DNA of 19,088 bases from Clarireedia homoeocarpa (Eukaryota > Ascomycota > Leotiomycetes > Helotiales > Rutstroemiaceae), in NCBI GenBank assembly GCA_001465935.1, contig LNKV01000123.1, positions 1-19,088 on the forward strand. Direction: 5' to 3'. The translations under genes were made by a program, and so were the position numbers. Of this stretch, positions 1 to 8,356 are shown piece after piece. Under the pieces are notes generated by a model. The model searched no databases, had not been told where the DNA came from, and saw only the letters and a program-made list of their open reading frames with translations. Numbering within the stretch: position 1 is the first letter of the stretch; every line of letters starts with the position of its first letter.

Positions 1-398
1 CGCATATTGGCACTTCGCGACCGACGACTACCTCACTTTCTTGATTTGTACGAACCCACAAATCAACCCACTTATCAGCGTGCTAATTCCGTTGATACGA
101 CTCGACTACCTTCCTTTCTCGAGCTGAACGACTGTATTAGCTTATTTCTACAAGTTATAACTTTGTATTTGTATTTATCCTGACTTATCCGTATTCCCCT
201 ACCTTCCGGATTCGTACGACCCTTCTGGATCAATACTTCTTGGCTATACACCTCCTATATAGCTATAACTCGAACTAAAATCCCTTATTCTCGGACAGCT
301 TCGACCCAAAGCTATCCCCCCTAAACATTGCTTTTAAGCTCTTACTTGTCACTCGTTTTATTTATTATTATTATTATCACTTCACTTCTTTAAGGACA
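1..398 (+). other. Retroelement leader upstream of gag
   Basis: Non-coding, rich in C and T on the plus strand, and directly upstream of the gag frame. It ends in an ATT trinucleotide run (about 359-376). It has the length and position expected of the untranslated leader of Tf1-like fungal gypsy elements. The primer-binding site and 5' LTR are not in the window. No gene was recognised. Confidence 0.5.
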
Positions 399-1199
399 AT
401 AGAACAATCAATCACTAACGAAATCGCAGCTGAGTTTACAGCTATTCGCCAACAACTCAGTACCCAAGCTGAGGAGTTCGGACGAGAACTCGAAGCTCTT
501 CGTACTGATAATACCTTCCTTCGTTCCCTTTGCCTTCGTCCGACATCTAAGCGACCTAAGCTACAAGACCCGGACAAGTTCAATAGTTCCCGCTTCGATA
601 CCTGGCTGCCTGCTATTAAGGCCAAGCTGCAAGTCGATAGCGAAGCTATAGGAGACAATACTGCTAAATTCTACTATGTCTTCCTAAACCTTAAGTCTTC
701 TATTCAAGCCCAAGTCTTGCCCCTCGTCGATAAGTCCCCCCTCAATTACGAGGATATTCTTGAAGCTCTTGCCCTTGTGTACGAGAACCCTTGTTGTACC
801 AAGGAAGCCCTCGCTCGCCTTCATACAGTTTATCAAGGTACTGATTCTTTAAGCAATTATATTGCTAGGTTTCAGCGTATCCTGTACGAAGCAGGTGGAA
901 AGAGCTGGGACGACGACCGGAAAATCAATGCTTTTCGCCCAGGCTTGAGCCAGACAATACTACAGCGACTAGACAATCAGCCGGACGAGCCTACTAATTT
1001 CAAAGAGTTTGTACGCTTTGTACAACGCTTCAGTGGCTCTTCTTTCCGTCAATCCACGTCTACGCCCGCTGTCCTGCCAGCCCAGCGACTGTTGTATTTT
1101 CAGCACTCCCGTACACAGTCTTACCAACGTCCACAACAGCAAGCTACTGAGCCAATGGACTTAAATATAATCGAGACTGATAAACAGGCTGAAGGATAA
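399..1199 (+). pseudogene. gag: Gypsy gag polyprotein, start codon lost, no zinc knuckle
   Basis: The frame is open from before 399 to a TAA at 1197-1199, about 266 residues. It carries the capsid pattern of fungal chromodomain-gypsy Gag: an N-terminal coiled-coil-like stretch (EELEAL-type heptads near 474-500), then FDTWLPAIKAKL near 594-629, FYYVFLNLKSS near 669-701, and the capsid C-terminal part with YIARFQRILYEAGG near 859-900. It ends soon after the EPMDLN motif, where the family normally continues into a CCHC zinc knuckle, so the nucleic-acid-binding part is absent. No in-frame ATG exists before EPMDLN. ATA at 399-401 stands where ATG is expected, and ATG-to-ATA is a RIP-type TpG-to-TpA change. 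Inside the capsid region there are no stops or frameshifts, unlike the other transposon genes here. TTG at 717 is only an internal codon. Confidence 0.8.
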
Positions 1200-1307
1200 C
1201 TGGTTTGGATAAAGGCTTCTTTGTCGCTTCTTCTTTTGCTTCTTTTAATTTGTTTCCTTTATTGACCTTAAGTTATTCTTTTTAGACGCTCGAAGGCGAG
1301 CTTTTTC

Positions 1308-1320
1308 AAAGGGGGGGGTA
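1308..1320 (+). other. Polypurine tract of the gag-only element
   Basis: AAAGGGGGGGGTA lies immediately before the LTR start. This is the standard plus-strand priming site position for an LTR retrotransposon. Confidence 0.75.
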
Positions 1321-1321
1321 A

Positions 1322-1509
1322 TGTGACGATTCGTACGGAATCGCACATGTAGCTGTATTAGCCTAGCCAGGATGTTTCTCTACAGGGCATCGCTTCGTAC
1401 AAGCCCTAAGGCTCTGGGCTATATAAAGTCTCTCTTCTTGTATATAGCTTTAGTTCTGTAGTTCAATATTCTAAGGTCATTCAGTGTCTTTGTTGGCAGT
1501 CTCGTCACA
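1322..1509 (+). repeat. Gypsy 3' LTR (188 bp)
   Basis: It starts TGTGACGA and ends TCGTCACA, a perfect 8 bp inverted repeat with the TG...CA ends of LTRs. A TATAAA box lies at 1422-1427. The end region (ATTCAGTGTCTTT, then AGTCTCGTCACA) is nearly the same as in the LTR at 10795-11005. The first 15 bases are identical to the LTR at 4242. So at least three related gypsy LTRs occur in this window. Confidence 0.85.
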
Positions 1510-1769
1510 AGAATCAACAACTAGAGAGCTAAAAGGGTCGAAGGGCCTTAAGGGCTTATATATATATAGTGGTCACGTGGGTCACGTGCCTAAGGCACGT
1601 GTACGCTAGGCCTGCTAAGGTCTATCCTACTAATCAGGTAAGTGCAACGTGTTATAATCACTAGTCCTTATTGAACTTGTATAGTAGATTAGTTAGCTTA
1701 CTAACCTTAGTTAATAGGCTTAGGATTGTTATAATCGCTGATCCTAGAAGCTTAATATGTCCGGATCGT
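1510..1769. other. Short GC-normal stretch, no gene
   Basis: No coding potential was found. It holds three CACGTG boxes and a dispersed repeat: GTTATAATCACTAGTCCT near 1650-1668 and GTTATAATCGCTGATCCT near 1728-1746, with a third partial GTTATAA near 1769. This may be a decayed LTR of another element; the ends could not be fixed. Confidence 0.4.
1574..1601. promoter_or_regulatory. Cluster of three CACGTG boxes with a 19 bp palindrome
   Basis: CACGTG occurs at 1574-1579, 1583-1588 and 1596-1601. The second and third form one perfect palindrome, CACGTGCCTAAGGCACGTG (1583-1601). CACGTG is the E-box bound by fungal bHLH factors of the Pho4/Cbf1 type. Binding here is inference, and no gene start is close by. 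Confidence 0.35.
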
Positions 1770-3960
1770 TATAAAAAGAATAATATTTAATTAAATAAAT
1801 AATTAATATATATTTTAAATATATTTCTTTTAAATTAAATTTATAAGAAAGTAAATAACTTTATTAATAAGATATTTAGAAATTATATTATTTTATATAT
1901 ATAATTCTTTATTAAATTTATATATTAAACTTACTATTTACTTAAATATATATTAATATTTAATATTATTATTAATAAAGTTATATTTATATTATTTTAA
2001 ATAATCTATTATAAACTTTTTTTATATATATATTAAAGACTTTTTTTTATTTAAAAGTTTAATAATTAAATAAAAGATTTTAATTAATATATAAATTTAT
2101 ATAATTAAAATATTTAAATTAAATTTATATAAATAATATTATTATAAATTATAATCTTTTATATTATATAAAAGATATAATAATAAAAAAAATTATAAAT
2201 TATTTTCTTATAAATTAGATTATAATTATATTTAATAATTAAATATAATAATTATTTTTTTATTTAGTTTACTAATATATTATATTTATTATTTAAAATT
2301 ACTATTTATATTTAAAACTATATTTATATTTTAATTATTTAAACTTTTAATAAAATTATTAAATTAATTAATAAAATAATTAAAAGAACTTTTTAAATAA
2401 TTTTCTTTCTATTTTTATTTTAATATTAATAATTATCTTGATTATTAATATTTATATTTTAATTAAATTAAAATAAAAAAGTTATAAATATTAAATAATT
2501 TTATTATATAGTAAATTATATAAAAAGAGAGAAATAAGAATAAGAATTTAAAAAAGATTTATTTTCTATTTAATATAAAATTTAATTAGTTTTAAAAGTA
2601 TTTTAAATATTAAACTAAATATTATAAAAAAGTAAACTAATTTATTTAATTAATATAAAAAATCTAATTAGCTTTTAATTTAAAAAAATATTTAATATAT
2701 TATAATAAAATTTATAAATTATTAAAAAGTATTTAAAAAGTAATATTAAAATAAATTTATTTTTACTATTTAAAAAATCTTATTAATTTAAAAGTAAAAT
2801 AGAATTAAATATTAATATTATTTAAATAATTATTAATATAATTAAAAAAATAAATTAAGTTATTAATAAAGATATTAAATAAATTTAAAAGTAATAATTA
2901 AAAAGTTAAAAGAATTATAAAAATTCGAAAGTTTATATATAAGAAAAGATTATATATTTAATATTTAATTTATTTTTAAAGAAGTTATTCTTTATATAAT
3001 ATTATAATAATTTAATTAGAATTATTATAAAAAATAATTTTATTTTTTAACTTTATATAATATTTATTTAAATTTAATAATATAAATTTAAAAAAAAATT
3101 ATTATTTTATTTAAAAGAAATTAAATAGTTTTCAACTTTTTATATTTTATTAAAATTATTATAAATATAAATAAATTAATTAAGAATTATATTATAATTA
3201 TATAAAATAATATTAAATTAAAAAAATTTAAATTTAAATTAATAATTTAAAGTTAAAAAAATATAATAAAATTAAATTATAAAATTATTTATAATTAAAA
3301 TATTAATTTATAATTTAATATAAATCGAAAATAATTATATATTAAAATATTAAATTATATTATTAAACTTATTAAAATTAAATAAAAAAAATTTAATTAA
3401 AAAGTTAATTTTAATTTATTATATTTTAGTTATTATATATAATTTTATAATATTTATATTAATTTTATTTATTATTTAAAAAGAAAATAAACTTTAAAAT
3501 ATAATTTTTAAAAGTTTTTAATTTTAATTTAATTTAAAATAGAAATAATAATAATTAGAAAATAACTTGAATATATATAATAGTTAATAATATATATTTA
3601 TATAAAAATAAAAAGTTATATTAAGATTATAAAATTAATTAAATATTTTAAATTTTTAAATTATATAAATAATATTTAATAATTCTTAAGTTTTATATTT
3701 TAAAATTTTAAATATATTAATAATATTATATTTAACAAGATAATATATTTAAATTATTTTAAAAAGTTTAATATAATATAATAAAATTATTAATAAAAGT
3801 ATTAAATAACTTTAGAATATTAAATTATAAAACTAATTATTAAATAAAAAGAATATTATATATATAACTAAATAATATAAATAATAGTTAGTAAACCTTA
3901 AACTAATATAAATATAACTTATAGATATATAAAGTAATAACTTATATATAGTAACGATAT
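1770..3960. repeat. Extreme AT-rich RIP block (left), decayed retroelement interior
   Basis: About 2.2 kb built almost only of A and T, with no open reading frame of note. The few remaining C residues are nearly all followed by T and the few G residues nearly all preceded by A. This is what remains when CpA, CpG and CpC have been converted on both strands. The part 2245-3030 aligns with the reverse complement of 18228-19009 at several collinear anchors, for example around 2385-2420 and 2985-3020. It therefore descends from a repeat. Lying upstream of an LTR of the same family as its partner, it is most likely a gypsy interior destroyed by RIP. Confidence 0.75.
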
Positions 3961-4086
3961 ATCGTTATAAAAGAGAGGTTATAAGATAATAGATACTCGC
4001 GTAACTATAGTAATTAGTATAAGAGAACGAGCTATATAGCCTGAGTCTTACTCCCACATAGATTGAGAAAAACCAACCTAATTCAA

Positions 4087-4203
4087 ATGAGTATTACTCG
4101 GTCCCAAAGCGTGACAGAGTTTGATGCTAAGAATTGGACCCATTTTGTACTAACAATTACACTGGAAAATATATATAGATTCAAATCTTACTGTCTAGAT
4201 TAG
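4087..4203 (+). pseudogene. Possible retroelement gag N-terminal remnant (38 aa)
   Basis: A short frame, ATG to TAG, reads MSITRSQSVTEF then DAKNWTHFVLTITLENIY. The pattern of an N-terminal SxTxFDAKNW followed by a hydrophobic helix is loosely like the start of some Ty1/copia Gag proteins. It stops exactly where the conserved gypsy pre-polypurine sequence begins (4201), so it may be a chimera of two elements. It is too short for a firm call. Confidence 0.2.
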
Positions 4204-4494
4204 ACGCTCGAGGGCGAGCTCTACTGAAGGGGCGGGGGTAGTGTGACGATTCGTACCCGAATCGGCCACAGCCTTATCGCCTGGCAGAAATCTCTTATAT
4301 TAGCCAGCTGCTGAACCGAACTAGGTTCAGCGCCTTGGTATTCTAAGAATGGATTCAGTTCATTACAATAGGCAAAATAAAAAGCAACCCTCACTTTTGG
4401 GTGTCACGTGCCCGGGAGAATATAAAAGGTAGCAAGCTGCCAATAAATAACTTCTATAGTTTATAGACTTCACTATAATATCTAATAACTCCAA
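4201..4494 (+). repeat. Gypsy 3' terminus and truncated LTR next to the dioxygenase
   Basis: 4201-4241 repeats the pre-LTR sequence and polypurine tract seen at 1284-1320 (TAGACGCTCGAGGGCGAGCT, then GGGGCGGGGGTA). The LTR starts with TGTGACGATTCGTAC at 4242, has a TATAAAA box at 4421-4427 and a CACGTG at 4404-4409. Positions 4242-4351 align with the reverse complement of 17056-17343 once a miniature element there is removed. A proper TCGTCACA end is not found; the LTR is cut off at about 4494, where the stop codon of the minus-strand dioxygenase lies. The LTR thus supplies the 3' flank of that gene. Confidence 0.7.
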
Positions 4495-5834
4495 TCAGTT
4501 TAGTCCCAGAGCGTACCGCCGTCCCGCGGAGCGTGGATCGAGGTACGGCTTCTCGCCACACCCACAGATACGATTCCCCACCCGCTCAGCTGTGTAATCA
4601 AAGGTAGCGCACTATTATCAACGTTATTCATGTTGGTCCATTGAGCAGAAAAGAGAGAAGACACTAGAGAAGAGGAGGATCATACATGATATACCGCCCG
4701 GTTATCCCAAATAACAAGGTCATCAGCCGCCCACTTCACACGTAGTTGCAGCTGGTGATTATCGACGAGCAAGCGCTCCAGCAGCTCCAAAACCATGCGG
4801 TTCTCAAGATCACCCAGACCTTCAATAGTCTCGAGGTGGTGGCCCATCGCATACAGGCTCTTCCAGCCTGTCACGGGATTAGTGCGTACGGCGGGGTGGC
4901 TTGCTCGCAGCTCAGGACCGACGTTCTCGGGAGCACCACGTGGCCCTTCCCACATGCGATCGACGATATTTTCGGGACGATGGCCGGGCGGCATGAAAGT
5001 TGCCTGTCGAGGGTGTGAGCATATTTACTTCATTCAGTACACTTAGGAACACTAATGGATCATGGAGAAGGGGTCACACCTGGCAACTCTCCAGCAGCTT
5101 CGCCATGGGAGGCGAGAGCAGATCGTAGGCTTCGTATGCGGAGGCGAACAGGGTGTCGCCTCCTGCTGCGGGAGTTACTTTCATGTGTAGTAGGGTGTAG
5201 TCAGCGGGTACGTTCTCGTAGCTACAGTCGGTGTGCCAGCCATCTGAGTGGGACTGCTTCTTTTCCTTCTTGCCGAAGCCGGCTTGTTGGACGAGCTTCT
5301 TCTTGGGGTCGCGTCTATTTGGAGTAATTTAGTTCTTTTTTGTTCTTACGCTTGCGATTCTGATTGAGCCAGGAGCCATCACCCATGAGGAAAAGAAGGA
5401 GTAAATACTCACGCCAATGTCGTCAACTCAGCATCAATCGTCCCATCTGGTAGTTCCGTCTGGTTCAATGGGTGAATGTTCAAACCTGAAGTGTATGGAC
5501 GAGTCGTCAATTGGCCCAGTCGGTGGCAGAGCAATTTCTGATCGGCAACTGTCAAGTTCTTCTGTCTAGGGAAGACGCATACGCCACGTTGCGAGATAGT
5601 AATGGCCAAGTCGCGGATCACAGCATCGGATTCCTGCCCTCCTGCTTGCAGAATCTTGGCAAGGTCGATGTCGTCGAAGGCTGTGCCTATCAAGGGAGTG
5701 AGCTCCCTCTGTTGATAGCGTGATAGGCTCCCAGTCAGCTGAAGTGGGAAAAGGTAGTTTTGAAGTCTCAGAGGCCCATAACTGCTCACTGCAGGTGAAG
5801 TGATGGTCTCGGTCAATGTAGTGGAAACTGCCAT
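4495..5834 (-). CDS. TauD/TfdA-family 2-oxoglutarate/Fe(II) dioxygenase, 4 exons
   Basis: Model: complement(join(4495..4611, 4686..5003, 5080..5314, 5413..5834)), 1092 nt, 363 residues, usual for fungal TauD-like enzymes. ATG at 5834 is the first in frame, with purine at -3 and G at +4. Introns of 98, 76 and 74 bp have GT-AG ends; the first donor is GTGAGT. Iron ligands are visible: His168 and Asp170 in DGWHTD (exon 2) and His325 in DNRAVYH, the last residue of exon 3. Arg335 and Arg339 in AERVGNR stand 10 and 14 residues later, the spacing of the 2-oxoglutarate/substrate arginines in the family. Other family blocks are GGDTLFASAYEAYD and HPAVRTNPVTGWKSLY. No internal stops, so it looks functional. 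Family members hydroxylate taurine, other sulfonates, sulfate esters or chlorophenoxyacetates; the substrate here cannot be read from sequence. No targeting signal was seen, so it is probably cytosolic. Confidence 0.9.
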
Positions 5835-5949
5835 TGCGGAGGTGTAGAAAGAAGCTTTGAAATAAGTCGTCACAAGATCGAGCTCATAAGATACTCTTGA
5901 GTTGGCTGAAGGAGAGACGAAATTCGTTCTGATGAAGAAAGGTTGGAGG

Positions 5950-5957
5950 TATTTAAA
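5950..5957 (-). promoter_or_regulatory. Possible TATA-like box of the dioxygenase gene
   Basis: TTTAAATA on the minus strand, about 116 bp upstream of the chosen ATG. A minus-strand GATAAG lies near 6019-6024, which could bind GATA factors. Both are short motifs and may be chance. Confidence 0.25.
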
Positions 5958-6509
5958 CCTTATGACTCTTAAGGGCGAGTCAAGGCAGGATGTTAACTCT
6001 GAGCTTTAACTGTCAGAACTTATCTCATCCGTATCTAAAATTGAAAGTTAAACAACCTAGTTCTCCCAAATTACCCTGCTCTACGTCCTTATGACCAATG
6101 GGAATACTATGATCTGGAATGAGATGCAAGTGAGCATTCACATATTTTGACGATCTTCTGGGCATATACCAAGTACAGGACATAAGATGCGACATCCGGC
6201 GTATCGTGCATGGTACTGAATGCAACAGTCAATTCGGACCGAAAAAGCAGCTACAAGTACACCGGTTATGTTGCATTATGGGTCATATTATATATGCTAT
6301 CGAAGATCTATCCTCAAGAAGGTTCAGTTACCATGTAACAATTGCCGGCTGAATATAGATGAAGTGCTAAGCAAGACTCCATTTGGACCAACAAGAGAAA
6401 CTACCCCGATTATCTCATATTTGATATCAAGGATTCTATCTACAAAGAGGAGGTGCGGCTACGTGGCAGAGACCAGCGGAATTGCTATAATTTCGTATCC
6501 ATAATTCAC

Positions 6510-6583
6510 ATGTTTACAATGTTGCAATGATGAGAGCCAAGAGTACGTGCTTACAATGTTGCAATGCCGAGAGCCAAGAGTAC
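6510..6583. repeat. Two-copy 37 bp tandem repeat
   Basis: Two head-to-tail copies with a period of 37 bp share TTACAATGTTGCAATG and GAGAGCCAAGAGTAC. They differ at only a few positions. Function unknown; the repeat lies about 0.7 kb upstream of the dioxygenase start. Confidence 0.75.
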
Positions 6584-6758
6584 GAAGCCGGCTTCACTTC
6601 TCGATGAAGCGAAAACTACTTAATCGCGGTTTCTGAAAGTATACTTATATATAACTGTGACGCGGGGCTGAAGATTCTCATGTACCGGCTCCTCAACCTG
6701 GCTCCCCGATGAGTGTAAACGTAATAACAACCTCAAATGTGAAACTTGCTTAATCGGT

Positions 6759-6888
6759 TACTAGTTGTATTACTAGCTGTATTACTATCTGTATTACTAT
6801 CTGTATTACTATCTGTATCACTGACTACATTATTAGCTAGCTTTATTACTAGATATATTATTAGCTGTATTACTAGCTTTGTTACTTA
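6759..6888. repeat. 12 bp minisatellite (CTGTATTACTAT type)
   Basis: Perfect units at about 6790-6825 are flanked by diverging ones such as CTGTATCACTGA and TTGTATTACTAG. The period of 12 keeps frame, but nothing around it codes. Edges are approximate. Confidence 0.7.
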
Positions 6889-7464
6889 GAAACAGATAGA
6901 TCAGAATCTGAATATACAATCAGAGAGGACAAGAGAGGTCTTTATATAAGCCAGCTTTGAGCTACTAGAAGCTACTATATATAGCTAGCTAGAATAAGTT
7001 GAAACCCTTTTTAATCGACCGTGTTAAATGTAGTCAAGACTAGGCTTACAAGATACTTACTTGTGTGATATTATATCTTCTGATAAAATTATATATCGTG
7101 AATATACTACCCGAAAGAGATAGGCTAAATAATATCGATTTTAAACTACTTTTTAATGATTTTGGCTAGATTGCGGGTGGTCGGGTAGTCAGTACACCCC
7201 TTAGTAGAAAGATCTGATTACCTAGTAGATCAAGTGGATATTTATACTTTAACTCTTTGAGATCTCACTACATTTTTCATATATATAGTAATATACTTGG
7301 TCCAAAGAATAAATAATTATACTTCTAGTCGCTCCACACTAAAAAATAGATCTAATACTTCTTTATTATTTTTATCTAAAATTTTATATAATCCTGAGAT
7401 ACAACCTAAAGTATCTATCCGATCTTCCGTTGATATTTTAGTTTAATATAGTCTTTGTATAATA

Positions 7465-7490
7465 CTCTCCCCTCCTATAAACAAAGGTTA
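7465..7490 (+). repeat. Solo terminal repeat of the CTCTCCCCTCC miniature element
   Basis: CTCTCCCCTCC, then TATAAACAAAGGTTA, is preceded by TA and matches about 22 of 26 positions of the terminal repeat of the element at 16341-16851. No matching right end was found within several hundred bases, so this is a broken or heavily mutated copy. Confidence 0.5.
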
Positions 7491-7926
7491 AATTTTTATA
7501 CGTTTTATATTAGTCTAACTAATCTATAAATAGAGAAAGTATATACTTTGTTACTACCTAAATAAAACCAAATAGTGGGTCTTATAGTATTTGTAGTGGT
7601 TAATACTATCTTGGTAAAAGATATAATAAAACAAGATTGATTTGGAGTATAAAAGCTCTCTATCAGCTTGTAATACTACTATATCAAGCAAGTGCTAGAA
7701 GATTCGAGGATCCACTGTTTGGTTCCCTTCAGCCGGCAACTAAAGTACATTACAGTAGGTACTCAGTAAGACGCGGAACTATCAAAGTGGGCCTCAATCA
7801 CAATGCTCCACCCGGGGGAATACGGGTAGCCCCACGCCCTATCATTCCTGCGTCGGGAAATACAAGTGAAATTGTGGTCCCTGGTTTGGGTGAGCGTGGG
7901 CCCTCCTCCAGCCACCCGAAGTCTAA

Positions 7927-8192
7927 CGGGTCACCCGGCTTCGCTTAGTTATAGCACATCAAGAGAAATCTCACCAAAATTACACTTAGAAGCACAAAAA
8001 GCTACTCTTAGAACTTTCTCAACTCTTCTAATTAAATTATCCAAAAAATTATATATGTGTTTTTTTTTGGAATGCTTAGTAGCTGACAATTTTCAGATAT
8101 CAAATATCTCAACTTTTATAATATTCTCAATATAATACATGCTTTCAAGTACAATTTTGCTATGCCACGACTAAGCGGAGCCGGGTGCGGGT
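7927..8192. repeat. Inverted-repeat arms around a 200 bp AT-rich centre
   Basis: CACCCGGCTTCGCTTAGT (7932-7949) faces ACTAAGCGGAGCCGGGTG (8170-8187), 17 of 18 complementary. Weaker pairing continues on both sides, including ATAGCA against TGCTAT. The form is that of a miniature inverted-repeat element or its remnant. No target-site duplication could be fixed. Confidence 0.5.
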
Positions 8193-8225
8193 TCACCAAC
8201 CTAACCAGGGGTAGGTAGGTGAACC
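8190..8225. repeat. Hairpin upstream of the transporter gene
   Basis: GGTTCACCAACCTAACC (8190-8206) pairs with GGTAGGTAGGTGAACC (8210-8225) with one or two mismatches and a loop of about 3 nt. It lies 130 bp before the transporter ATG and overlaps the right arm of the inverted repeat at 7927-8192. Confidence 0.55.
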
Positions 8226-8356
8226 GATGTTTACCCGAACGATTAAAGATTAGGAAGCACGATTCCCTCTTCCTCTACAGATTGTAGGGCATACATATCC
8301 TCAACATTTCCAAGTAGTAGGGCAAGGCAACAAAGAAATCATCCACGCCGCACAGC

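Larger units (their letters stand above)
1..1509 (+). mobile_element. Ty3/gypsy retrotransposon, 3' part, gag only
   Basis: Seen: a pyrimidine-rich leader, a long gag reading frame, a short spacer, a polypurine tract and an LTR with perfect 8 bp terminal inverted repeats. There is no protease, reverse transcriptase, RNase H or integrase between gag and the polypurine tract, so pol is missing. The 5' LTR would lie left of the window, so no target-site duplication can be tested. The stretch before the polypurine tract (about 1284-1304) matches 4201-4220, which shows that the element at 4242 is a relative. It is either an internal-deletion derivative or a gag-only non-autonomous element. Confidence 0.8.
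5835..8356. other. Divergent intergenic region of 2.5 kb, no gene
   Basis: It separates the divergent dioxygenase and transporter genes and so should hold both promoters. No convincing coding region on either strand: frames of up to about 100 codons at 6220-6504 and 7637-8135 resemble nothing recognised. It holds two tandem repeats (6510-6583, 6759-6888), a solo terminal repeat of a miniature element (7465-7490), an AT-rich stretch (about 7030-7640) and inverted arms (7925-8192, 8190-8225). Confidence 0.6.

Noticed and set aside
1770..3960. Insertion of mitochondrial DNA as the cause of extreme AT content
   Set aside because: No mitochondrial gene pieces or frames seen, C is left only in CpT, and the block has an inverted homologue next to a retroelement LTR. 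RIP explains it better.
4551..4560. TCTCGCCACA looks like the 3' terminal repeat of the LTR starting at 4242
   Set aside because: It has one mismatch to the expected TCGTCACA, and on the minus strand it codes for Cys-Gly-Glu-Lys in the conserved C-terminus of the dioxygenase (exon 4). The LTR must end before the gene's stop codon at 4495.
4746..5327. Plus-strand reading frames of 83-90 codons
   Set aside because: They lie opposite exons 2 and 3 of the dioxygenase, which have family motifs and splice sites; the plus-strand products resemble nothing.
6220..6504. 94-codon plus-strand frame in the intergenic region
   Set aside because: No recognisable domain, low-complexity neighbourhood, no splice or start context to support it.
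6759..6888. CRISPR-like regular repeats
   Set aside because: The 12 bp units are contiguous without spacers, and the genome is fungal.
7637..8135. Two overlapping plus-strand frames of 103 and 89 codons
   Set aside because: They run through the arms and AT-rich centre of an inverted repeat and show no protein family pattern.
8190..8225. Possible tRNA fragment because of GGTTCACC-like T-loop sequence
   Set aside because: No acceptor stem, D arm or anticodon arm can be folded around it; it is better explained as a simple hairpin.
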